Shown here: one piece after another, positions 36,895 through 48,388 of the stretch
How the letters are laid out: each line of letters begins with the position of its first letter
How positions within the stretch are numbered: position 1 is the first letter of the stretch
DNA from: Guillardia theta CCMP2712
Lineage: Eukaryota > Cryptophyceae > Pyrenomonadales > Geminigeraceae
Assembly: GCF_000315625.1 (NCBI RefSeq)
Contig: NW_005434628.1
Span: 38,445 to 98,722 of the forward strand
Length of the DNA stretch: 60,278 bases
Direction: 5' to 3'
Position numbers and translations under genes: made by a program
Notes under the pieces: generated by a model
The model's input: only the letters and a program-made list of their open reading frames with translations
The model's database searches: none
What the model was told of the DNA's origin: nothing

Positions 36895-39187
36895 TCATAA
36901 GTCGATTTCGCTGCTCCTTGTGTTGGTCAAACTCTCCAAGAGATCCTGTCAACACATCAGCTCCTCTCCTCCCACACTCTCCTCCTCCTCCTCCTCCCGC
37001 TCCCTCTTCCCCTCCCTCTTTCTCACATGGGCAAACTGCACAGAGTCGGGAGTTCCGATAAGATGAACCTGCAAAATGGAGGAGAGTTTGAGAGGGAGGA
37101 GGAGGAGGCACGATGGATGTAGCGGCCAGCTGTGTGCGCGGCAAGCAGCACAGGTGGAACCAAAACAAGGAGCGTGGAGCAGACTAAGAGAGGAGGAGGA
37201 GGAGAGGGGTGGGGGTGGGGGGTTGAGGTAATGAAAGGAGGAGGATGGTGATGACCTCGCTGTTTCGGAGGATGATGAGCGAAAGCGAGGCCTGCGATGC
37301 TCCTTCACTTGCAGGAGGGAGGGAGAGAAGGGAGTAGACCTTCTTTCCTATTGCCGGGAGGATCTCGGACAACGCGTCGACCTCCTCCTCCTTCAGCGGA
37401 AAGATCGCTCTCATCTCGTCCTCGTCCTCGCTCTTTTGCTCCCCAGCATCTCCTCCCTCCCTTCTAGTGCCTTCCACGCTGCTGCCTCCTTGTTGGCGTC
37501 GAATCTGCTGCTGGGATGAAGGAGGTCGACCTTTGCCCCCGCAGCTCCTCGTCCATCGTTTCCTCCCTCCAGGCCCTCGAGTCACTCTACCAGAGTGAGA
37601 GGAAGCAGAGAGAGAGACTTGCTCCTCCTCCCTCCTCTCCTCCTCTCTGATCCTCTAAGTCTGCATGGAGAATGTGAGGCCAGGGGAAGGAAGAGGGAGA
37701 GAGAAGGAAGTAGGAGAAGTAGGGAAGAGGGGGAGGTAGGGAGAGGGAGGAGGCAGGAACGATGAGGGGGAGGTAGGAAGAAGAAGGGAAAGGTAGGGAG
37801 GAGCAAACAGGAGAGGGTAGGGAAGGAGGAGAAGGTAGAAACGGGGGGAGAAGAAGGAGAGGAAAGAGTAGAGGGGCGGAGGGAGGAGGAAAGGTAACGG
37901 ACCTTGCTCTGTCACAGCAGGAGCAGGAGGGGCGGCAGGACGTCGTACTGCATGGCTAGAAGTCTCAGCCTGAGCTGGTCGGCTCTCCGAGGAGAGGTGC
38001 TCGTGGCTGCAGCAGTATAAGGAGAAGTGAAAAGGAGGAGGGGGAGAGGAGGAATGGAGCAGTAGAGCTAGGGAGGAGAGGCAGGAAGGAAGAGACCTTG
38101 TGGCGAGGGAATGGGATGGAGGAGGAGGAGGTTGAGATTTCTGCTTCCTGGGCCCAGTACACCCAAATATGTGCTTGATACCTGCAGCAGAGAAGTAAAG
38201 GAGGAGACGAGGAGGAAACAGTCAGGAGAGATGGGGTGGTGGTGATGATGATCTGTTGGGGTGGGGAGGGGAGGGAGCACGAGGAAGGAGGTGGGAGGGA
38301 GGAGGAGGGGTTGGGAGGGAGGAGGAGAACGCTACCAGTCTTGGCCGATGAGAAAATAGTTTTGAAGGAGCTGGACCTGTTGGCTGTGGACTGTGCCGGG
38401 AGGAAGAAGGTCAGAAGATACGTGGGGGAGAGGAGGGAGGGAAGGGCAATGGATGGGGGGTGACCAAGACGTCTCAGCTTCAACAGACCTCAGCTTGCTG
38501 CTGCTGCTGCTGCTGCTGCTTGTTCTTCTCTTCTTCTCCTCGTCGTCTAGCGAACATTAATTACTCGAGGAGTTGACCACTCGAAGGAGTTTACGACGAG
38601 GAAGGCAGTTGTTTCTCCTCTTCCTCTCCCTCCAGCTTCAGATGATCTCGACCAATCCATCCAAGCGAGTGATCTTTCTCTACCAACACCTAGCACAAGT
38701 TTATCCTCTTCCGTCATCCTCTTCCCAAACTCCCCCCCCCCCCCCCGTCATTCCTCCTCCTCCTCCTCCTCCTCCTCCTCCTCCTCCTCTCCATCCTCGG
38801 CTGATGACCTGATAGCACGAGGATTCTTCATCGAACGCCTTCACCACTCCAGTGCTGGAATGAGATGAGCGCGCGGAAGAGGAGGAGAACAGGGAAAGAG
38901 GGAGCAGATGGTACAGTGGTAAGTACAGGGAGATATGAAGAGGACAGATGAAAGTGGAGGAGGAGCAGAGCGAGAAGAGAGAGTAGCAAGGGAGGGAGGG
39001 AGGAGTGAAGGGAGAAGCGATTTCACCATCCGTTGAAGTCGAGATTCTTCTTCAATCCAAAGATCTTAACTCTCACTCTGTGAGCGGGCGATGAGAAGGA
39101 GTAAAGGGAACGAGCAGAATTAATCAGATTGCAGGAGCAGGAGCAGGAGCGGGAGCGGGAGCGGGAGCGGGAGCGGGAGCGGGAGCG

Positions 39188-39228
<41 letters not shown>

Positions 39229-39271
39229 GGGAGCGGGAGCGGGAGCGGGAGCGGGAGCGGGAGCGGGAGCG

Positions 39272-39332
<61 letters not shown>

Positions 39333-40703
39333 CGCCTCTAGCTTACCCATGGGACAGCCTCTCTTTATCCTTGTCCTGACCTCGCTCTCCTTGCCAATCA
39401 GTCGGCCGGGGCACCTATCGAGCAGCAACTTCATTGAAGTTCCCCCTGCCCCTCTCCTCCTCCTCCTCCTCCTCCTCCCTCCTCCTCCCTCCTCCCTCCT
39501 CCTCCTCCTCTTCCTCCTCCCTCCTCCTCCTCCCTCCTCCTCCTCCTCCTCCTCCTCCCTCCTCCTCCTCCTCCTCCTCCTCCTCCTCCTCCTACCTTCG
39601 CCTCCTTCCTCATGTTCCATATCGCGGGAGCGTCCATGTCATCATCCTCCAGAAGGCAAGCTGCCGACGATCCTCTTCCTGCTGGTGCTCTCCGGCTCTG
39701 CTCCATGGGGATCAGCTCAACCAGCGAGCACGCGTTTCTCTTCACCGTGTCTGCTCGTCCTTTCAACCCTTGCAAGCTCATCTTGACATTCCAATCTCGT
39801 CCGTTTGCCCTCATTGCTGCAGTCTCCACCTTTTCACATCGACATCAGCTCGACATCGGCAGGCAGGACAAGATCAGAAACTGAAGCAAGTCAGCACCTA
39901 CCTTCGGAGCCTCTCCCTCCTCCGATCGTGCTGGCCGCCTCTTGCCATACCTCCCCACATCATTGACGAGATCGTTCGCACCAACCACACCCCTTATTCT
40001 TTCCTCCTCCTCGTCCTCCTCCCTCGAGCGACTGCTGAGAGATCCTTCAGCTCCGTTACTGAGTCTCGAGGCATCGTCGCAGTCCGCATCCTCACTCTCC
40101 CTGTTTCGACCTCGAATCACCTCGTCCGTTCCTTGCAACCCAGCAGTGCTCGTAACTTCGCGCCGGCGAGACCAGCGTTGAACAGGTTTCCTCCGCTCCT
40201 CCTCCTCAACAACAGCCGCCTCTCTCCTCGATCGGATCAGAGCGGAAGCTTCAGCCTTCCTCCTCATCTCAAGATAACGCTCGTAGGACGACACGGAGCT
40301 GTGCTGCCTGTCCCAGGCAAACGTTTCCATCTCAAACTTCACGTTCTTCGGCTGCTCGGCATGGCTCCGACTCGCTTTCTCGTCGCTGCTGGTCGGCTGT
40401 CTTGTCGCCTGTTTCCTAGCAAAGTACTTGACACCTCCCTCCTCATCGGACTCCGTGTCCTCTAGCTCCTGCCTGTACCCTCAGCCTCCCTGCATTCGTT
40501 TCTTCGCGCACCTGGACGAAGGAGGAGAAGTGATTGACCGACGGCCCGCCGTACAGGCTGCTGACTTCCTTCTCTCGTTCATCCTCAAGCTGCAAGACAG
40601 AGGGATCAATGGCGCGGCTTCTGCTCAGCAAGCGAGCACCCACCTCTCTCAGCTCCTGCTCCAAGTCGAGGATCCTCTGAAAGTGATCCACCTCCGACGC
40701 CAT
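36895..40703 (-). CDS. Unknown multi-exon protein with SH3-like 'GL..NG' domain
   Basis: The start MASEVDHFQRILDLEQELRE is at 40701-40703. Exon 2 reads LEDEREKEVSSLYGGPSVNH. A large charged exon (about 39880-40460) reads ELEDTESDEEGGVKYFARKQ and WDRQHSSVSSYERYLEMRRK. Further exons read DMDAPAIWNMRKEAK, CPGRLIGKESEVRTRIKRG, VRVKIFGLKKNLDFNG joined to TGVVKAFDEESSCYQ and VLVEKDHSLGWIGRDHLKL, SSSFKTIFSSAKTG, IKHIFGCTGPRKQKSQ, RRADQLRLRLLAMQ, RAIFPLKEEEVDALSEIL and VHLIGTPDSVQFAHVRK. The 'V.I.GL..N.G..NG..GVV..FD....Y.V' stretch is a small beta-barrel module common in protist proteins. The last exon ends SLTNTRSSEIDL at 36895. Introns hold long microsatellites. Function is unknown, and some exon borders are guesses. 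Confidence 0.6.
39133..39330. repeat. (GGAGCR)n hexanucleotide repeat
   Basis: About 33 copies alternate in blocks of GGAGCA and GGAGCG, so the array is built of two variants in runs. It lies in an intron of the minus-strand gene at 36895-40703. Confidence 0.95.
39450..39598. repeat. (CTC)n microsatellite tract
   Basis: An almost pure CTC/CTCC tract, purine on the transcribed gene's sense strand, inside an intron of the minus-strand gene. Similar shorter tracts are at 38755-38795 and 36797-36840. Confidence 0.95.
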
Positions 40704-40883
40704 GCTCAGCGTCTCGCTCCCCTTTGCCTGACACTGACATGAGGGTTGGGGCATAACACCATACGGGTGAAGAAGGCAACCGATTGAAGCTCTCCTTGAA
40801 GCATCGCGTACTGAGCAGACAGAGCGAATCAATCTTCTCTCTTTCTGCTTCTGCCTGTAAATGTGTGCTGGTCTCCGTCTCAC

Positions 40884-40973
40884 TCTCTGTCTCTGTCTCT
40901 GTCTCTGTCTCTGTCTCTGTCTCTGTCTCTGTCTCTGTCTCTGTCTCTGTCTCTGTCTCTGTCTCTGTCTCTA
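40884..40973. repeat. (TCTGTC)n microsatellite
   Basis: About fifteen hexamer copies upstream of the minus-strand gene that starts at 40703. Confidence 0.95.
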
Positions 40974-41084
40974 CTCATCTTCTACGAATTCGCGCAATCT
41001 GCCATATCTATTAGCGGCGAAACTTTGCAAACTTTCAAAGTTTTCAAACGCAAACTTTCAGGTCACAGGCTTCGAAAGTTCCGA

Positions 41085-41465
41085 GTCGCCGCCCGGCCGA
41101 GTCTGCGGCTCCGAGGCTCACTGCAGTGACGGTCCTGATTGTCCTCGTACTGATTTTTAACTTAACTTTGAGTCGGAGTAAAGAAGAGTCCGGCACAGCC
41201 GGGCCTGGCGGCCCGCGGCCTACCGGCGGCGTTAACTTGTTGTCAGAGTAAACACCGCTACCCGGGCCCGGCTCAGTGGGGCGCCCCAGCTGCCATTGAA
41301 GGCTTGCCGGGGGCCCGGCCGGCTGTGACTGATCATCAGATCATCGGATCATGTCCCGGATGAATGGCCCGGTCTGAGTCCCGGGGGCAGTGCGACCCGG
41401 GCCCGAAGGCTCAGTGACTACCGGCTGATTAAGTTCTTCTTGAGTCCCTCCGGGCCCAGCTGAAT
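41085..41465. repeat. GC-rich dispersed block, family B
   Basis: It shares 'tgtcctcgtactgatttt' plus 'aacttaactttgagt' with the block at 1462-2015, and contains repeated GGGCCCGGC words. No ORF is credible. No family A element accompanies this copy. Confidence 0.6.
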
Positions 41466-41479
41466 CCACCCCTCGGGTG

Positions 41480-42010
41480 ATGAGGTAATCCAGACCCTAT
41501 CCGTCCAATTATGACCCTCATTATTACATGCAAAGTACCCTACCATCGCCAAGGGGGTGGTACCCCTAATCAAGATGGACCCTCTTGTTCAAAAGGCGCT
41601 ATTCCAAGACCTTCTATGGGAAAAGGGATGGGTGGGTCTCCAAAAATATCGAGTACCCCTTCTTTTACCACTACTATGAAGAGGGGATAGGGGGTACTAT
41701 GTCGTTATGGGGGTACTTTATGATGGAGGTGTAGCAAGCTCAAAGTGCGGTATACGTGGGGGTACTTGAGTCTCAGGTTAATTTTGAAAGGTGGGGTGAT
41801 AAAAAGTACGGGTAGTTGAGGAAATCATCGGTCTATGTTAGGGTAGGTGATGATCAATACCCCCTAATACTACTTCAAAATCATGATTTTAAGTAGGTAG
41901 GGTTATTGTCAAATGATGTTCAAAATGAGGATGGTCTCAGGTATGTGGGTGGGGTAGTGGAAATACAATCTGAAGGTAGGTGGGGAGGAATCAAATCGAT
42001 GGTGGTGACA
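41480..42010. other. Strand-switching GGGGTA island B, between divergent genes
   Basis: From 41480 to about 41600 the plus strand has ACCCTA/CCCTTG words. From about 41620 to 42010 it is G-rich (GGGGTACT, GGTGGGGT, GTAGGGT). The Arf gene (plus) starts at 42318 and the minus-strand gene at 36895-40703 starts to the left. Confidence 0.65.
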
Positions 42011-42308
42011 TGGCGGGATAGAAGGCGGGGGAGAGAGATGGAGAAGGGATGGAGAGGAGCGAGATGGAGCTGAGAGAGACTGAACACAGTGTGTTCAAAG
42101 CGAACCAGCACCATGTGCGATGAATGCATCCTAATCTGTCATCTTTTCACTCTCATTGTTTTCAGTTCCCCCCTGAATGAGAAAATTGGTCAGAGAAAAA
42201 GTAGAATCATGTTTCGCACATTTATTTGCTCGCCTCTTCCTTCTTTGCCGCTCCATCACGCGCCATTTCTTACCCTTCGCTGACACCATTATTCCTGCAG
42301 AGCGATAA

Positions 42309-43157
<849 letters not shown>

Positions 43158-43360
43158 GCAGAAGTGAAGCATATTCGAGACAAAAATGTTCAATTCACAA
43201 ACCTCTCCTACAGGATCCCTAGTTCGTAGCCAATAGTTGGTACGAACCATCTCGCGAGACTTTTGGTTTAAGTTGAGATGGAGATATTGGCAACATCATA
43301 AGCTTGTTGCTTTCTTGAAATTCATGAATTCGTTGACATACTCTACATGAGTCAAGCAGA

Positions 43361-44829
43361 TCACATGATCAAACACTTCTTCTCCCCATCAGATCCTTCT
43401 TGACCAGCCTGTCGTCATCGTCATCCGCAGGCAGTATGAATCAAACTTTAGAACCTCGCACTGGAGTATCAGCTTCCGAAAGATCTCCTCGATGTTGGTG
43501 TTGAACTTGGCACTGCTCTCAATGAATGGAACGCCCCACTCATCCGCCAGCCGCTGTCCCTCCTCCGTAGCCACCTCCCTTTCATGGACCAGATCGCTCT
43601 TGTTGCCCACCAGCACCTGACCTCATCCATCAGAAGCGGAGAGCAAAGAGCGCAGAAATTCACATGAGGGATGTTCTCCGTCCCCACAGCATTCAACAGC
43701 TTGTCGCGGATGGTGCTGACCATGTCGAAGGACCTCCTCGACACGATGGAGTACCTGAGGTTAGCCAGGTTCAGCCCCTCCAAACAGACGACAAGTGGAG
43801 GGTACATGAGGATGTAGCCGTGGATCCCCATCGCATATCTCGTGTGAAATATTTGATATCTGCGTGCCATAGTGTCACAACCTCTTCCCCCACAGCCGTC
43901 AGAGCTCGTCTCACTCGTCCTGCCCTGCCGTGTCCAAAATGTCTGTCTGGTACTCGATCCCCTGTATCTCGCGTGAGAAGAAACACCAGCTATCAACATC
44001 CCCGGACCTTGTGCCGGATCACTTTCTGAAACGTGTTTTCAATCGTCGGGCTGTACGGCTCTGCAAAGTGACCTTCGGTGAACTGGATAGTGACAGCACT
44101 CTTCCCTGCGGCACTCGTGTCAACCTTGCAACCACCGCACCCCATGGATCTCACCCACTCCCATGAACCCCAGGACTGCAATCTTCCGCTGCAACTTCTG
44201 CTTTGTGCTCGAAGAAGCTCCCGACCCGCTCCCCAGGGCATCGGAGAGCTTCCCACTGCAGCTCCGGTTGGCATCAATGAATGCTCTGAACTCTGGGCTC
44301 CCAGCCGCGTTAGGGTCTGCAACCTGCGAAGAGCACCGTGAGCTGGGTGGAGACAACGAAGAATGGCAGGAGGACTAAACATGACGGGAGGAGCGGTCGA
44401 GAGCTCACCAAGTCCTTCAAGTACTGCTGCAAAAAGTTCTTCCTCTCCTCGACAAACTCGGGCTTCATGTTGCCTCCCATCTTCTTTTGCGGCAGTCGAC
44501 CGGGGAACGAGGGATTCCTGGACGTCATTGTCGTTCAGCGGAGCACAGAATCTCCACCCCTCTCATACCTCTCCTTGATCTTCGCGTCCAGCTCGTGAAA
44601 CTGTCGATACCTGCGAGCCAGAACGGGTGCAACAAACTCGGTCAGTCTGTATGCGCCAGCAGCATGCATCAGAGCACCTCCTCCACACCACCCATGGTCC
44701 GATCTCACTGCGTAGCTCCACCTTGTACACAGTGAACTTCTTCCCTCCCTCCTCCCGCACTTCCGTGCCAGTGATCGTGGCGCTCTGAACTGGGAGACCG
44801 AGGGTCAGCGCAGGGAGAAAGTTGGTCAT
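43361..44829 (-). CDS. PX domain fused to Rheb-like Ras GTPase, with C-terminal CaaX box
   Basis: The start [15 protein letters not shown] is at 44827-44829. A PX domain follows: [39 protein letters not shown] (RRYxxF phosphoinositide motif), [29 protein letters not shown]. One exon (about 44163-44341) runs from the PX end ([17 protein letters not shown]) through a Ser-rich linker into the GTPase P-loop [11 protein letters not shown], so the fusion is inside a single exon. Next come [20 protein letters not shown] with IENTF (Rheb-type effector loop), [71 protein letters not shown] and [18 protein letters not shown]. After a 46-nt intron the end reads EKKCLIM, a CaaX prenylation box (stop 43361-43363). 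The residue equivalent to Ras Gly12 is Met, recalling Rheb, where this site is not Gly. It probably signals at phosphoinositide-containing membranes. Confidence 0.9.
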
Positions 44830-45090
44830 TTCGGCCTCTCACCCCTCGTCGAGCGCTCCATTGGAACAAAGAATACAAGTACTGAAGAATAAGGTGTGAG
44901 GCAATCATGCACAGGGCAGCAGCAGTGCGAACAACTCTTGCGATGGGAACTAGGACTCCTGGCCTCCGCGCTCACCTTTCCCCTGCAGTCCCTCTTCCTC
45001 CTCAACATCGAATGAGATCGACAGCTCAAGCCATCATGCTTGCATCATCTTTCTCCTGTCTTCATGTTCTATTCTGACCTCTCCCCACAT

Positions 45091-45640
45091 CTCCCTCCCT
45101 CCCTCCCTCCCTCCCTCCCTCCCTCCCTCCCTCCTCCAGGTTCATCCGTCCACTCAGCCATACCTACGCCCTCTACGAGGCAGTACCCCCTTTCCTTCCT
45201 CCCACCACCCCCTACTTTTCCCATCCACAGAATTCAAGTACCCACCCATTCTCATTGACAGTACCCCACCATCAAATATCCCACAACAGCAACTCAAATG
45301 GACCGGTATCTCTGATACCTCCTTGAAATCATCCTGAGGTGAGCTCACTCTGTGGAGGTGTCCGTTGAAGACCACCCCACCCCCCAGTCTCCCAGTCAAC
45401 CACGAATGAGGTCTGGACAGCTTCAGATGGAAGCAGAGTGTCTTGGGGTCATGTGGAAAAGGGGGGTACTGAAACGTATAAGATGGGGTGGTATTGATGA
45501 GTCGGGGGTGCCTGCGGCTGCGACTCGTGGGGTGGACTGTGGGCTGGGATGTAGGAAAATGCTGATTAGAGGGGGGTAGTTTGTAGGGAAATGGAGGGGT
45601 GGAAAAGGTGTATTTAGGGGGTAGGGGTATTGGCGATGAA
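45091..45640. other. Strand-switching GGGGTA island C, between divergent genes
   Basis: A (CTCC)n run at 45091-45138 and C-rich words (TACCCCC, CACCCACC) continue to about 45330. After about 45370 the plus strand is G-rich (GGGGGGTACT, GGGGTAGGGGT), followed by a GGA run at 45690-45728. The PX-GTPase gene starts at 44829 (minus) and the USP gene at 46118 (plus), so the G-rich strand is the sense strand on each side. No gene is seen inside. Confidence 0.7.
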
Positions 45641-46117
45641 GCATGCAGAGGGGGGAAAGATTGCAAATATGGTTGAAAGCGACGAGGGCTAGGAGGAGGA
45701 GGAGGAGGAGGAGGAGGAGGAGGAGGATATGAATGGAGAAGGGCGGGGGAAGAGGGAGGGAGGATCAGGAAACGATCATGGATTCAGTGATTCCATCTTG
45801 GACGAAGAGTTGAATATTTTCATCGAAATGAGTCTGATCAGAGGTCTTTCCTGGGAGTAAGAGAGTAATAAGACAATGGATGAGAGACAACAGGGAATTT
45901 TGAGAAGATGAATAGGAAGACAAGACAGAGTTGAAGTCAGAGACAAGAAGAAGGCTTGATTGCCTCGATGTGTGCTCTTCTTCCGATGATATCAAACTAA
46001 CGCTGTTGTGCAGGTCCTGACATTCTGGAGCGATTAGGTTCTCGTGTCCCTGCCATGAATGCCTGAACGTGCCATGGTCATGCGATCGCAAAGAAGACAT
46101 CCCATGGCTGCAGATGG

Positions 46118-48334
46118 ATGCTACTGAAATCCGGGTCTACCTTCTTGTACTGGCTAGTTTTGAACTTTGTATCAAAACTTGTGAGCTCGAGCGAGGCCGT
46201 TGAAGCTTTCTCGCTCCTCGAAGAATCTACTCTCACTTTCCATGCGGGCTACTTCTCCACAGCTACCAACCCTACTCTGCAACTGGTGGGCCCTTGCTGA
46301 CCCCTGCGATCTAGTTGAGTGACAGAACTTGTCCAGGAATGCTCACAGACTGAGTGCAACGGCTGCGTGCTAAAATGTCTGACCTGTGAACGTGATCTTT
46401 CAGAAAAGCTTCGATCGTCTCACTCGGTCATCGCAGAAGTCGTCGGGTGTCAATCAAGCTGCGGGAACTGGACTTGTTTCACAGACTATCCAAAGCCTCA
46501 CTGCGACCTGGATAGTGTACACATCTATTGTGAGACCATGGGCCACGCTAAGAAGATGGGGCAAATGCAAATGATCAAGAGAGGGAGTTGCTCGGCTCGA
46601 TACTCCCTTTTGAGCCATAAAAACACGAAACAAGCTGCTGATGTCTATCGGTATACACTGACAGCAGACGATAACGAGAGCGGAAATATTCTCAAGAAAG
46701 GTATAGCCACTAAACCCCACAGGACAAAGGCAATCGAAGAGAGTCCTCCTTTCCGCTCCTCTCTCTCAACTTTCTCAGAGGTGGCGAAGAAGGAGAATGA
46801 AAGCTTCGCCGCTCCAGCATATGCGAGCTCGAAGTACGAATACCCAAGCAAATCGATCGAAATTGAAAGATATCCTTTCGAAGACGGAGAGACAAAAGTG
46901 CGGATAGAGCAGCAAGATGAGGTAAACAATGCGCCTGCTGGCGGCGCTGATGCGGGAACATGCAAAGCCTCGGACAACTCGTACTACTCCTACTGGCCAG
47001 GCTGTCTTGGAACGATCTTGGGCTTCTGGATGTTATACTACAAGGGTCGATCGCTTCCGATTCGGGTCGGGCTGAAAAGACTTGGCCGTTCTCCCTACGC
47101 GCTTGACTCTGAGAACTTCGACGAGGGTTACGGAAGCGGGGGAGAAGGCAACCATGAGATCGAGCGAGACGGGGAAAACTTCGGGGAAGATGATGACTTG
47201 TTGTACGTGGAAGCGCCTCCGATGAAACCTAGATGGAAGACTTACACAGTGGACATGAGCCTGTTGTCTTCTAACGTCACTTCTCTCTTTGTTCTGTCGC
47301 ACCTGTCTCAGCGGAACCATGCCCTGCGAAGACAGGACGGCGGTGGCTCCAGGCAGCCTTCGGCTATGAAGGGCAAGATTACAATGGACACACACCGTCG
47401 AGTAGGAATCAGAAATCTTGGCTCGACTTGCTTCATGAACGCTTGCCTGCAGCTCATGGCGAACATCGAAGGGTTCGAGAGCGTCATCTTTGATAGCCTG
47501 GATGGCAACGACACGAGCGAGAAGTCAGAGATCGCCTGGCACATTGCGTCAGTCATCTCGGCTATCCGTAACAAGTCCGTTGATTCCAGAGTATCAGCTG
47601 GGCTTGAGCTCGTCAAACGGGCAGGCAGAATTTGCATTGTACCCTCGAGAATCGTTTCCCTCCTGGACAAGCTGATGACGACTGGACATGTTGCAGGACA
47701 GCAGGAGTGCGCAGCGGAGTTCCTCCTGTACATGATCAACCACGTCGCCCAGTTCAAGCCCGTGTCGCAGTCGCTGCAGAAGACGATGGGGATAAACTTC
47801 AAGATCCACATCTCCTCTGAGTCGATGGGGATGAGCAACGTCAAGCAGGAGGTGGACTGGATGATCCACTCTCCCATCAGCGGGGACTCTCTGGAGGATT
47901 GCCTGACGGACTACACGCGCACTGAGTCAGGCCTGCAAGTCGGAGACAAGCACGATGGAACGCAAAGGACACTAGTGGAGTCCTGCGGGGAGTACCTTCT
48001 GATCTGCCTCAAGAGGTTCAGCTTCCAGCAGTCGTCCAAGTCCTTCACCAAGGAGCGCAGGTCGGTTGCGGTCCCGCACACTTTCAACTTGAGCACCGTG
48101 CTCGAGGACGGACGATCGGAGGCGTACGAGCTCATCGGCGCCATCGTGCACATCGGAAGGGGGCTGGAGTCGGGGCACTACGTGGCCTACAGTCGGGTGG
48201 ATGGAGCTTGGTTAGAGATGAACGATGAGGTTGTCAAGGTCGTGCAGCAATCCGAGCTGGACAAGACGCTGGAGGAGCAGGCGTACATACTCTTGTACCG
48301 ACATGCCGTCGCGCAAGAAGACTCTAACGAGTGA
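46118..48334 (+). CDS. Membrane-anchored ubiquitin-specific protease with Cys-rich N-terminal domain
   Basis: Exon 1 (46118-46285) encodes MLLKSGSTFLYWLVLNFVSK, a signal-peptide-like start. A 51-nt intron joins NPTLQL in frame to ECSQTECNGCVLKCLTCE in one long exon (46337-48334), about 721 residues in all. After a Cys-rich region (to about residue 125) and a charged linker comes one hydrophobic helix at about 271-290 (YYSYWPGCLGTILGFWMLYY). The USP catalytic domain follows: VGIRNLGSTCFMNACLQLM (Cys at about 421), QQECAAEFLLYM, CGEYLLICLKRFSF, ELIGAIVHIGRGLESGHYVA (His at about 670), WLEMNDEVV, AYILLYRHA. The domain is complete and looks active, but it lacks the usual CxxC finger. The predicted topology is type I: Cys-rich part in the lumen or outside, protease in the cytosol. 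The nearly intronless structure is unusual among its neighbours. Confidence 0.92.
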
Positions 48335-48388
48335 GCCGCTAGAGTCTCTCGCTGTTTCTCGTGATTGATAAGTTGGGCCCGCTGGGTT

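Noticed and set aside
39120-39620. 166-codon minus-strand frame and plus-strand Gln/Glu/Arg frame
   Set aside because: They are pure translations of the hexanucleotide and CTC arrays, which lie in an intron.
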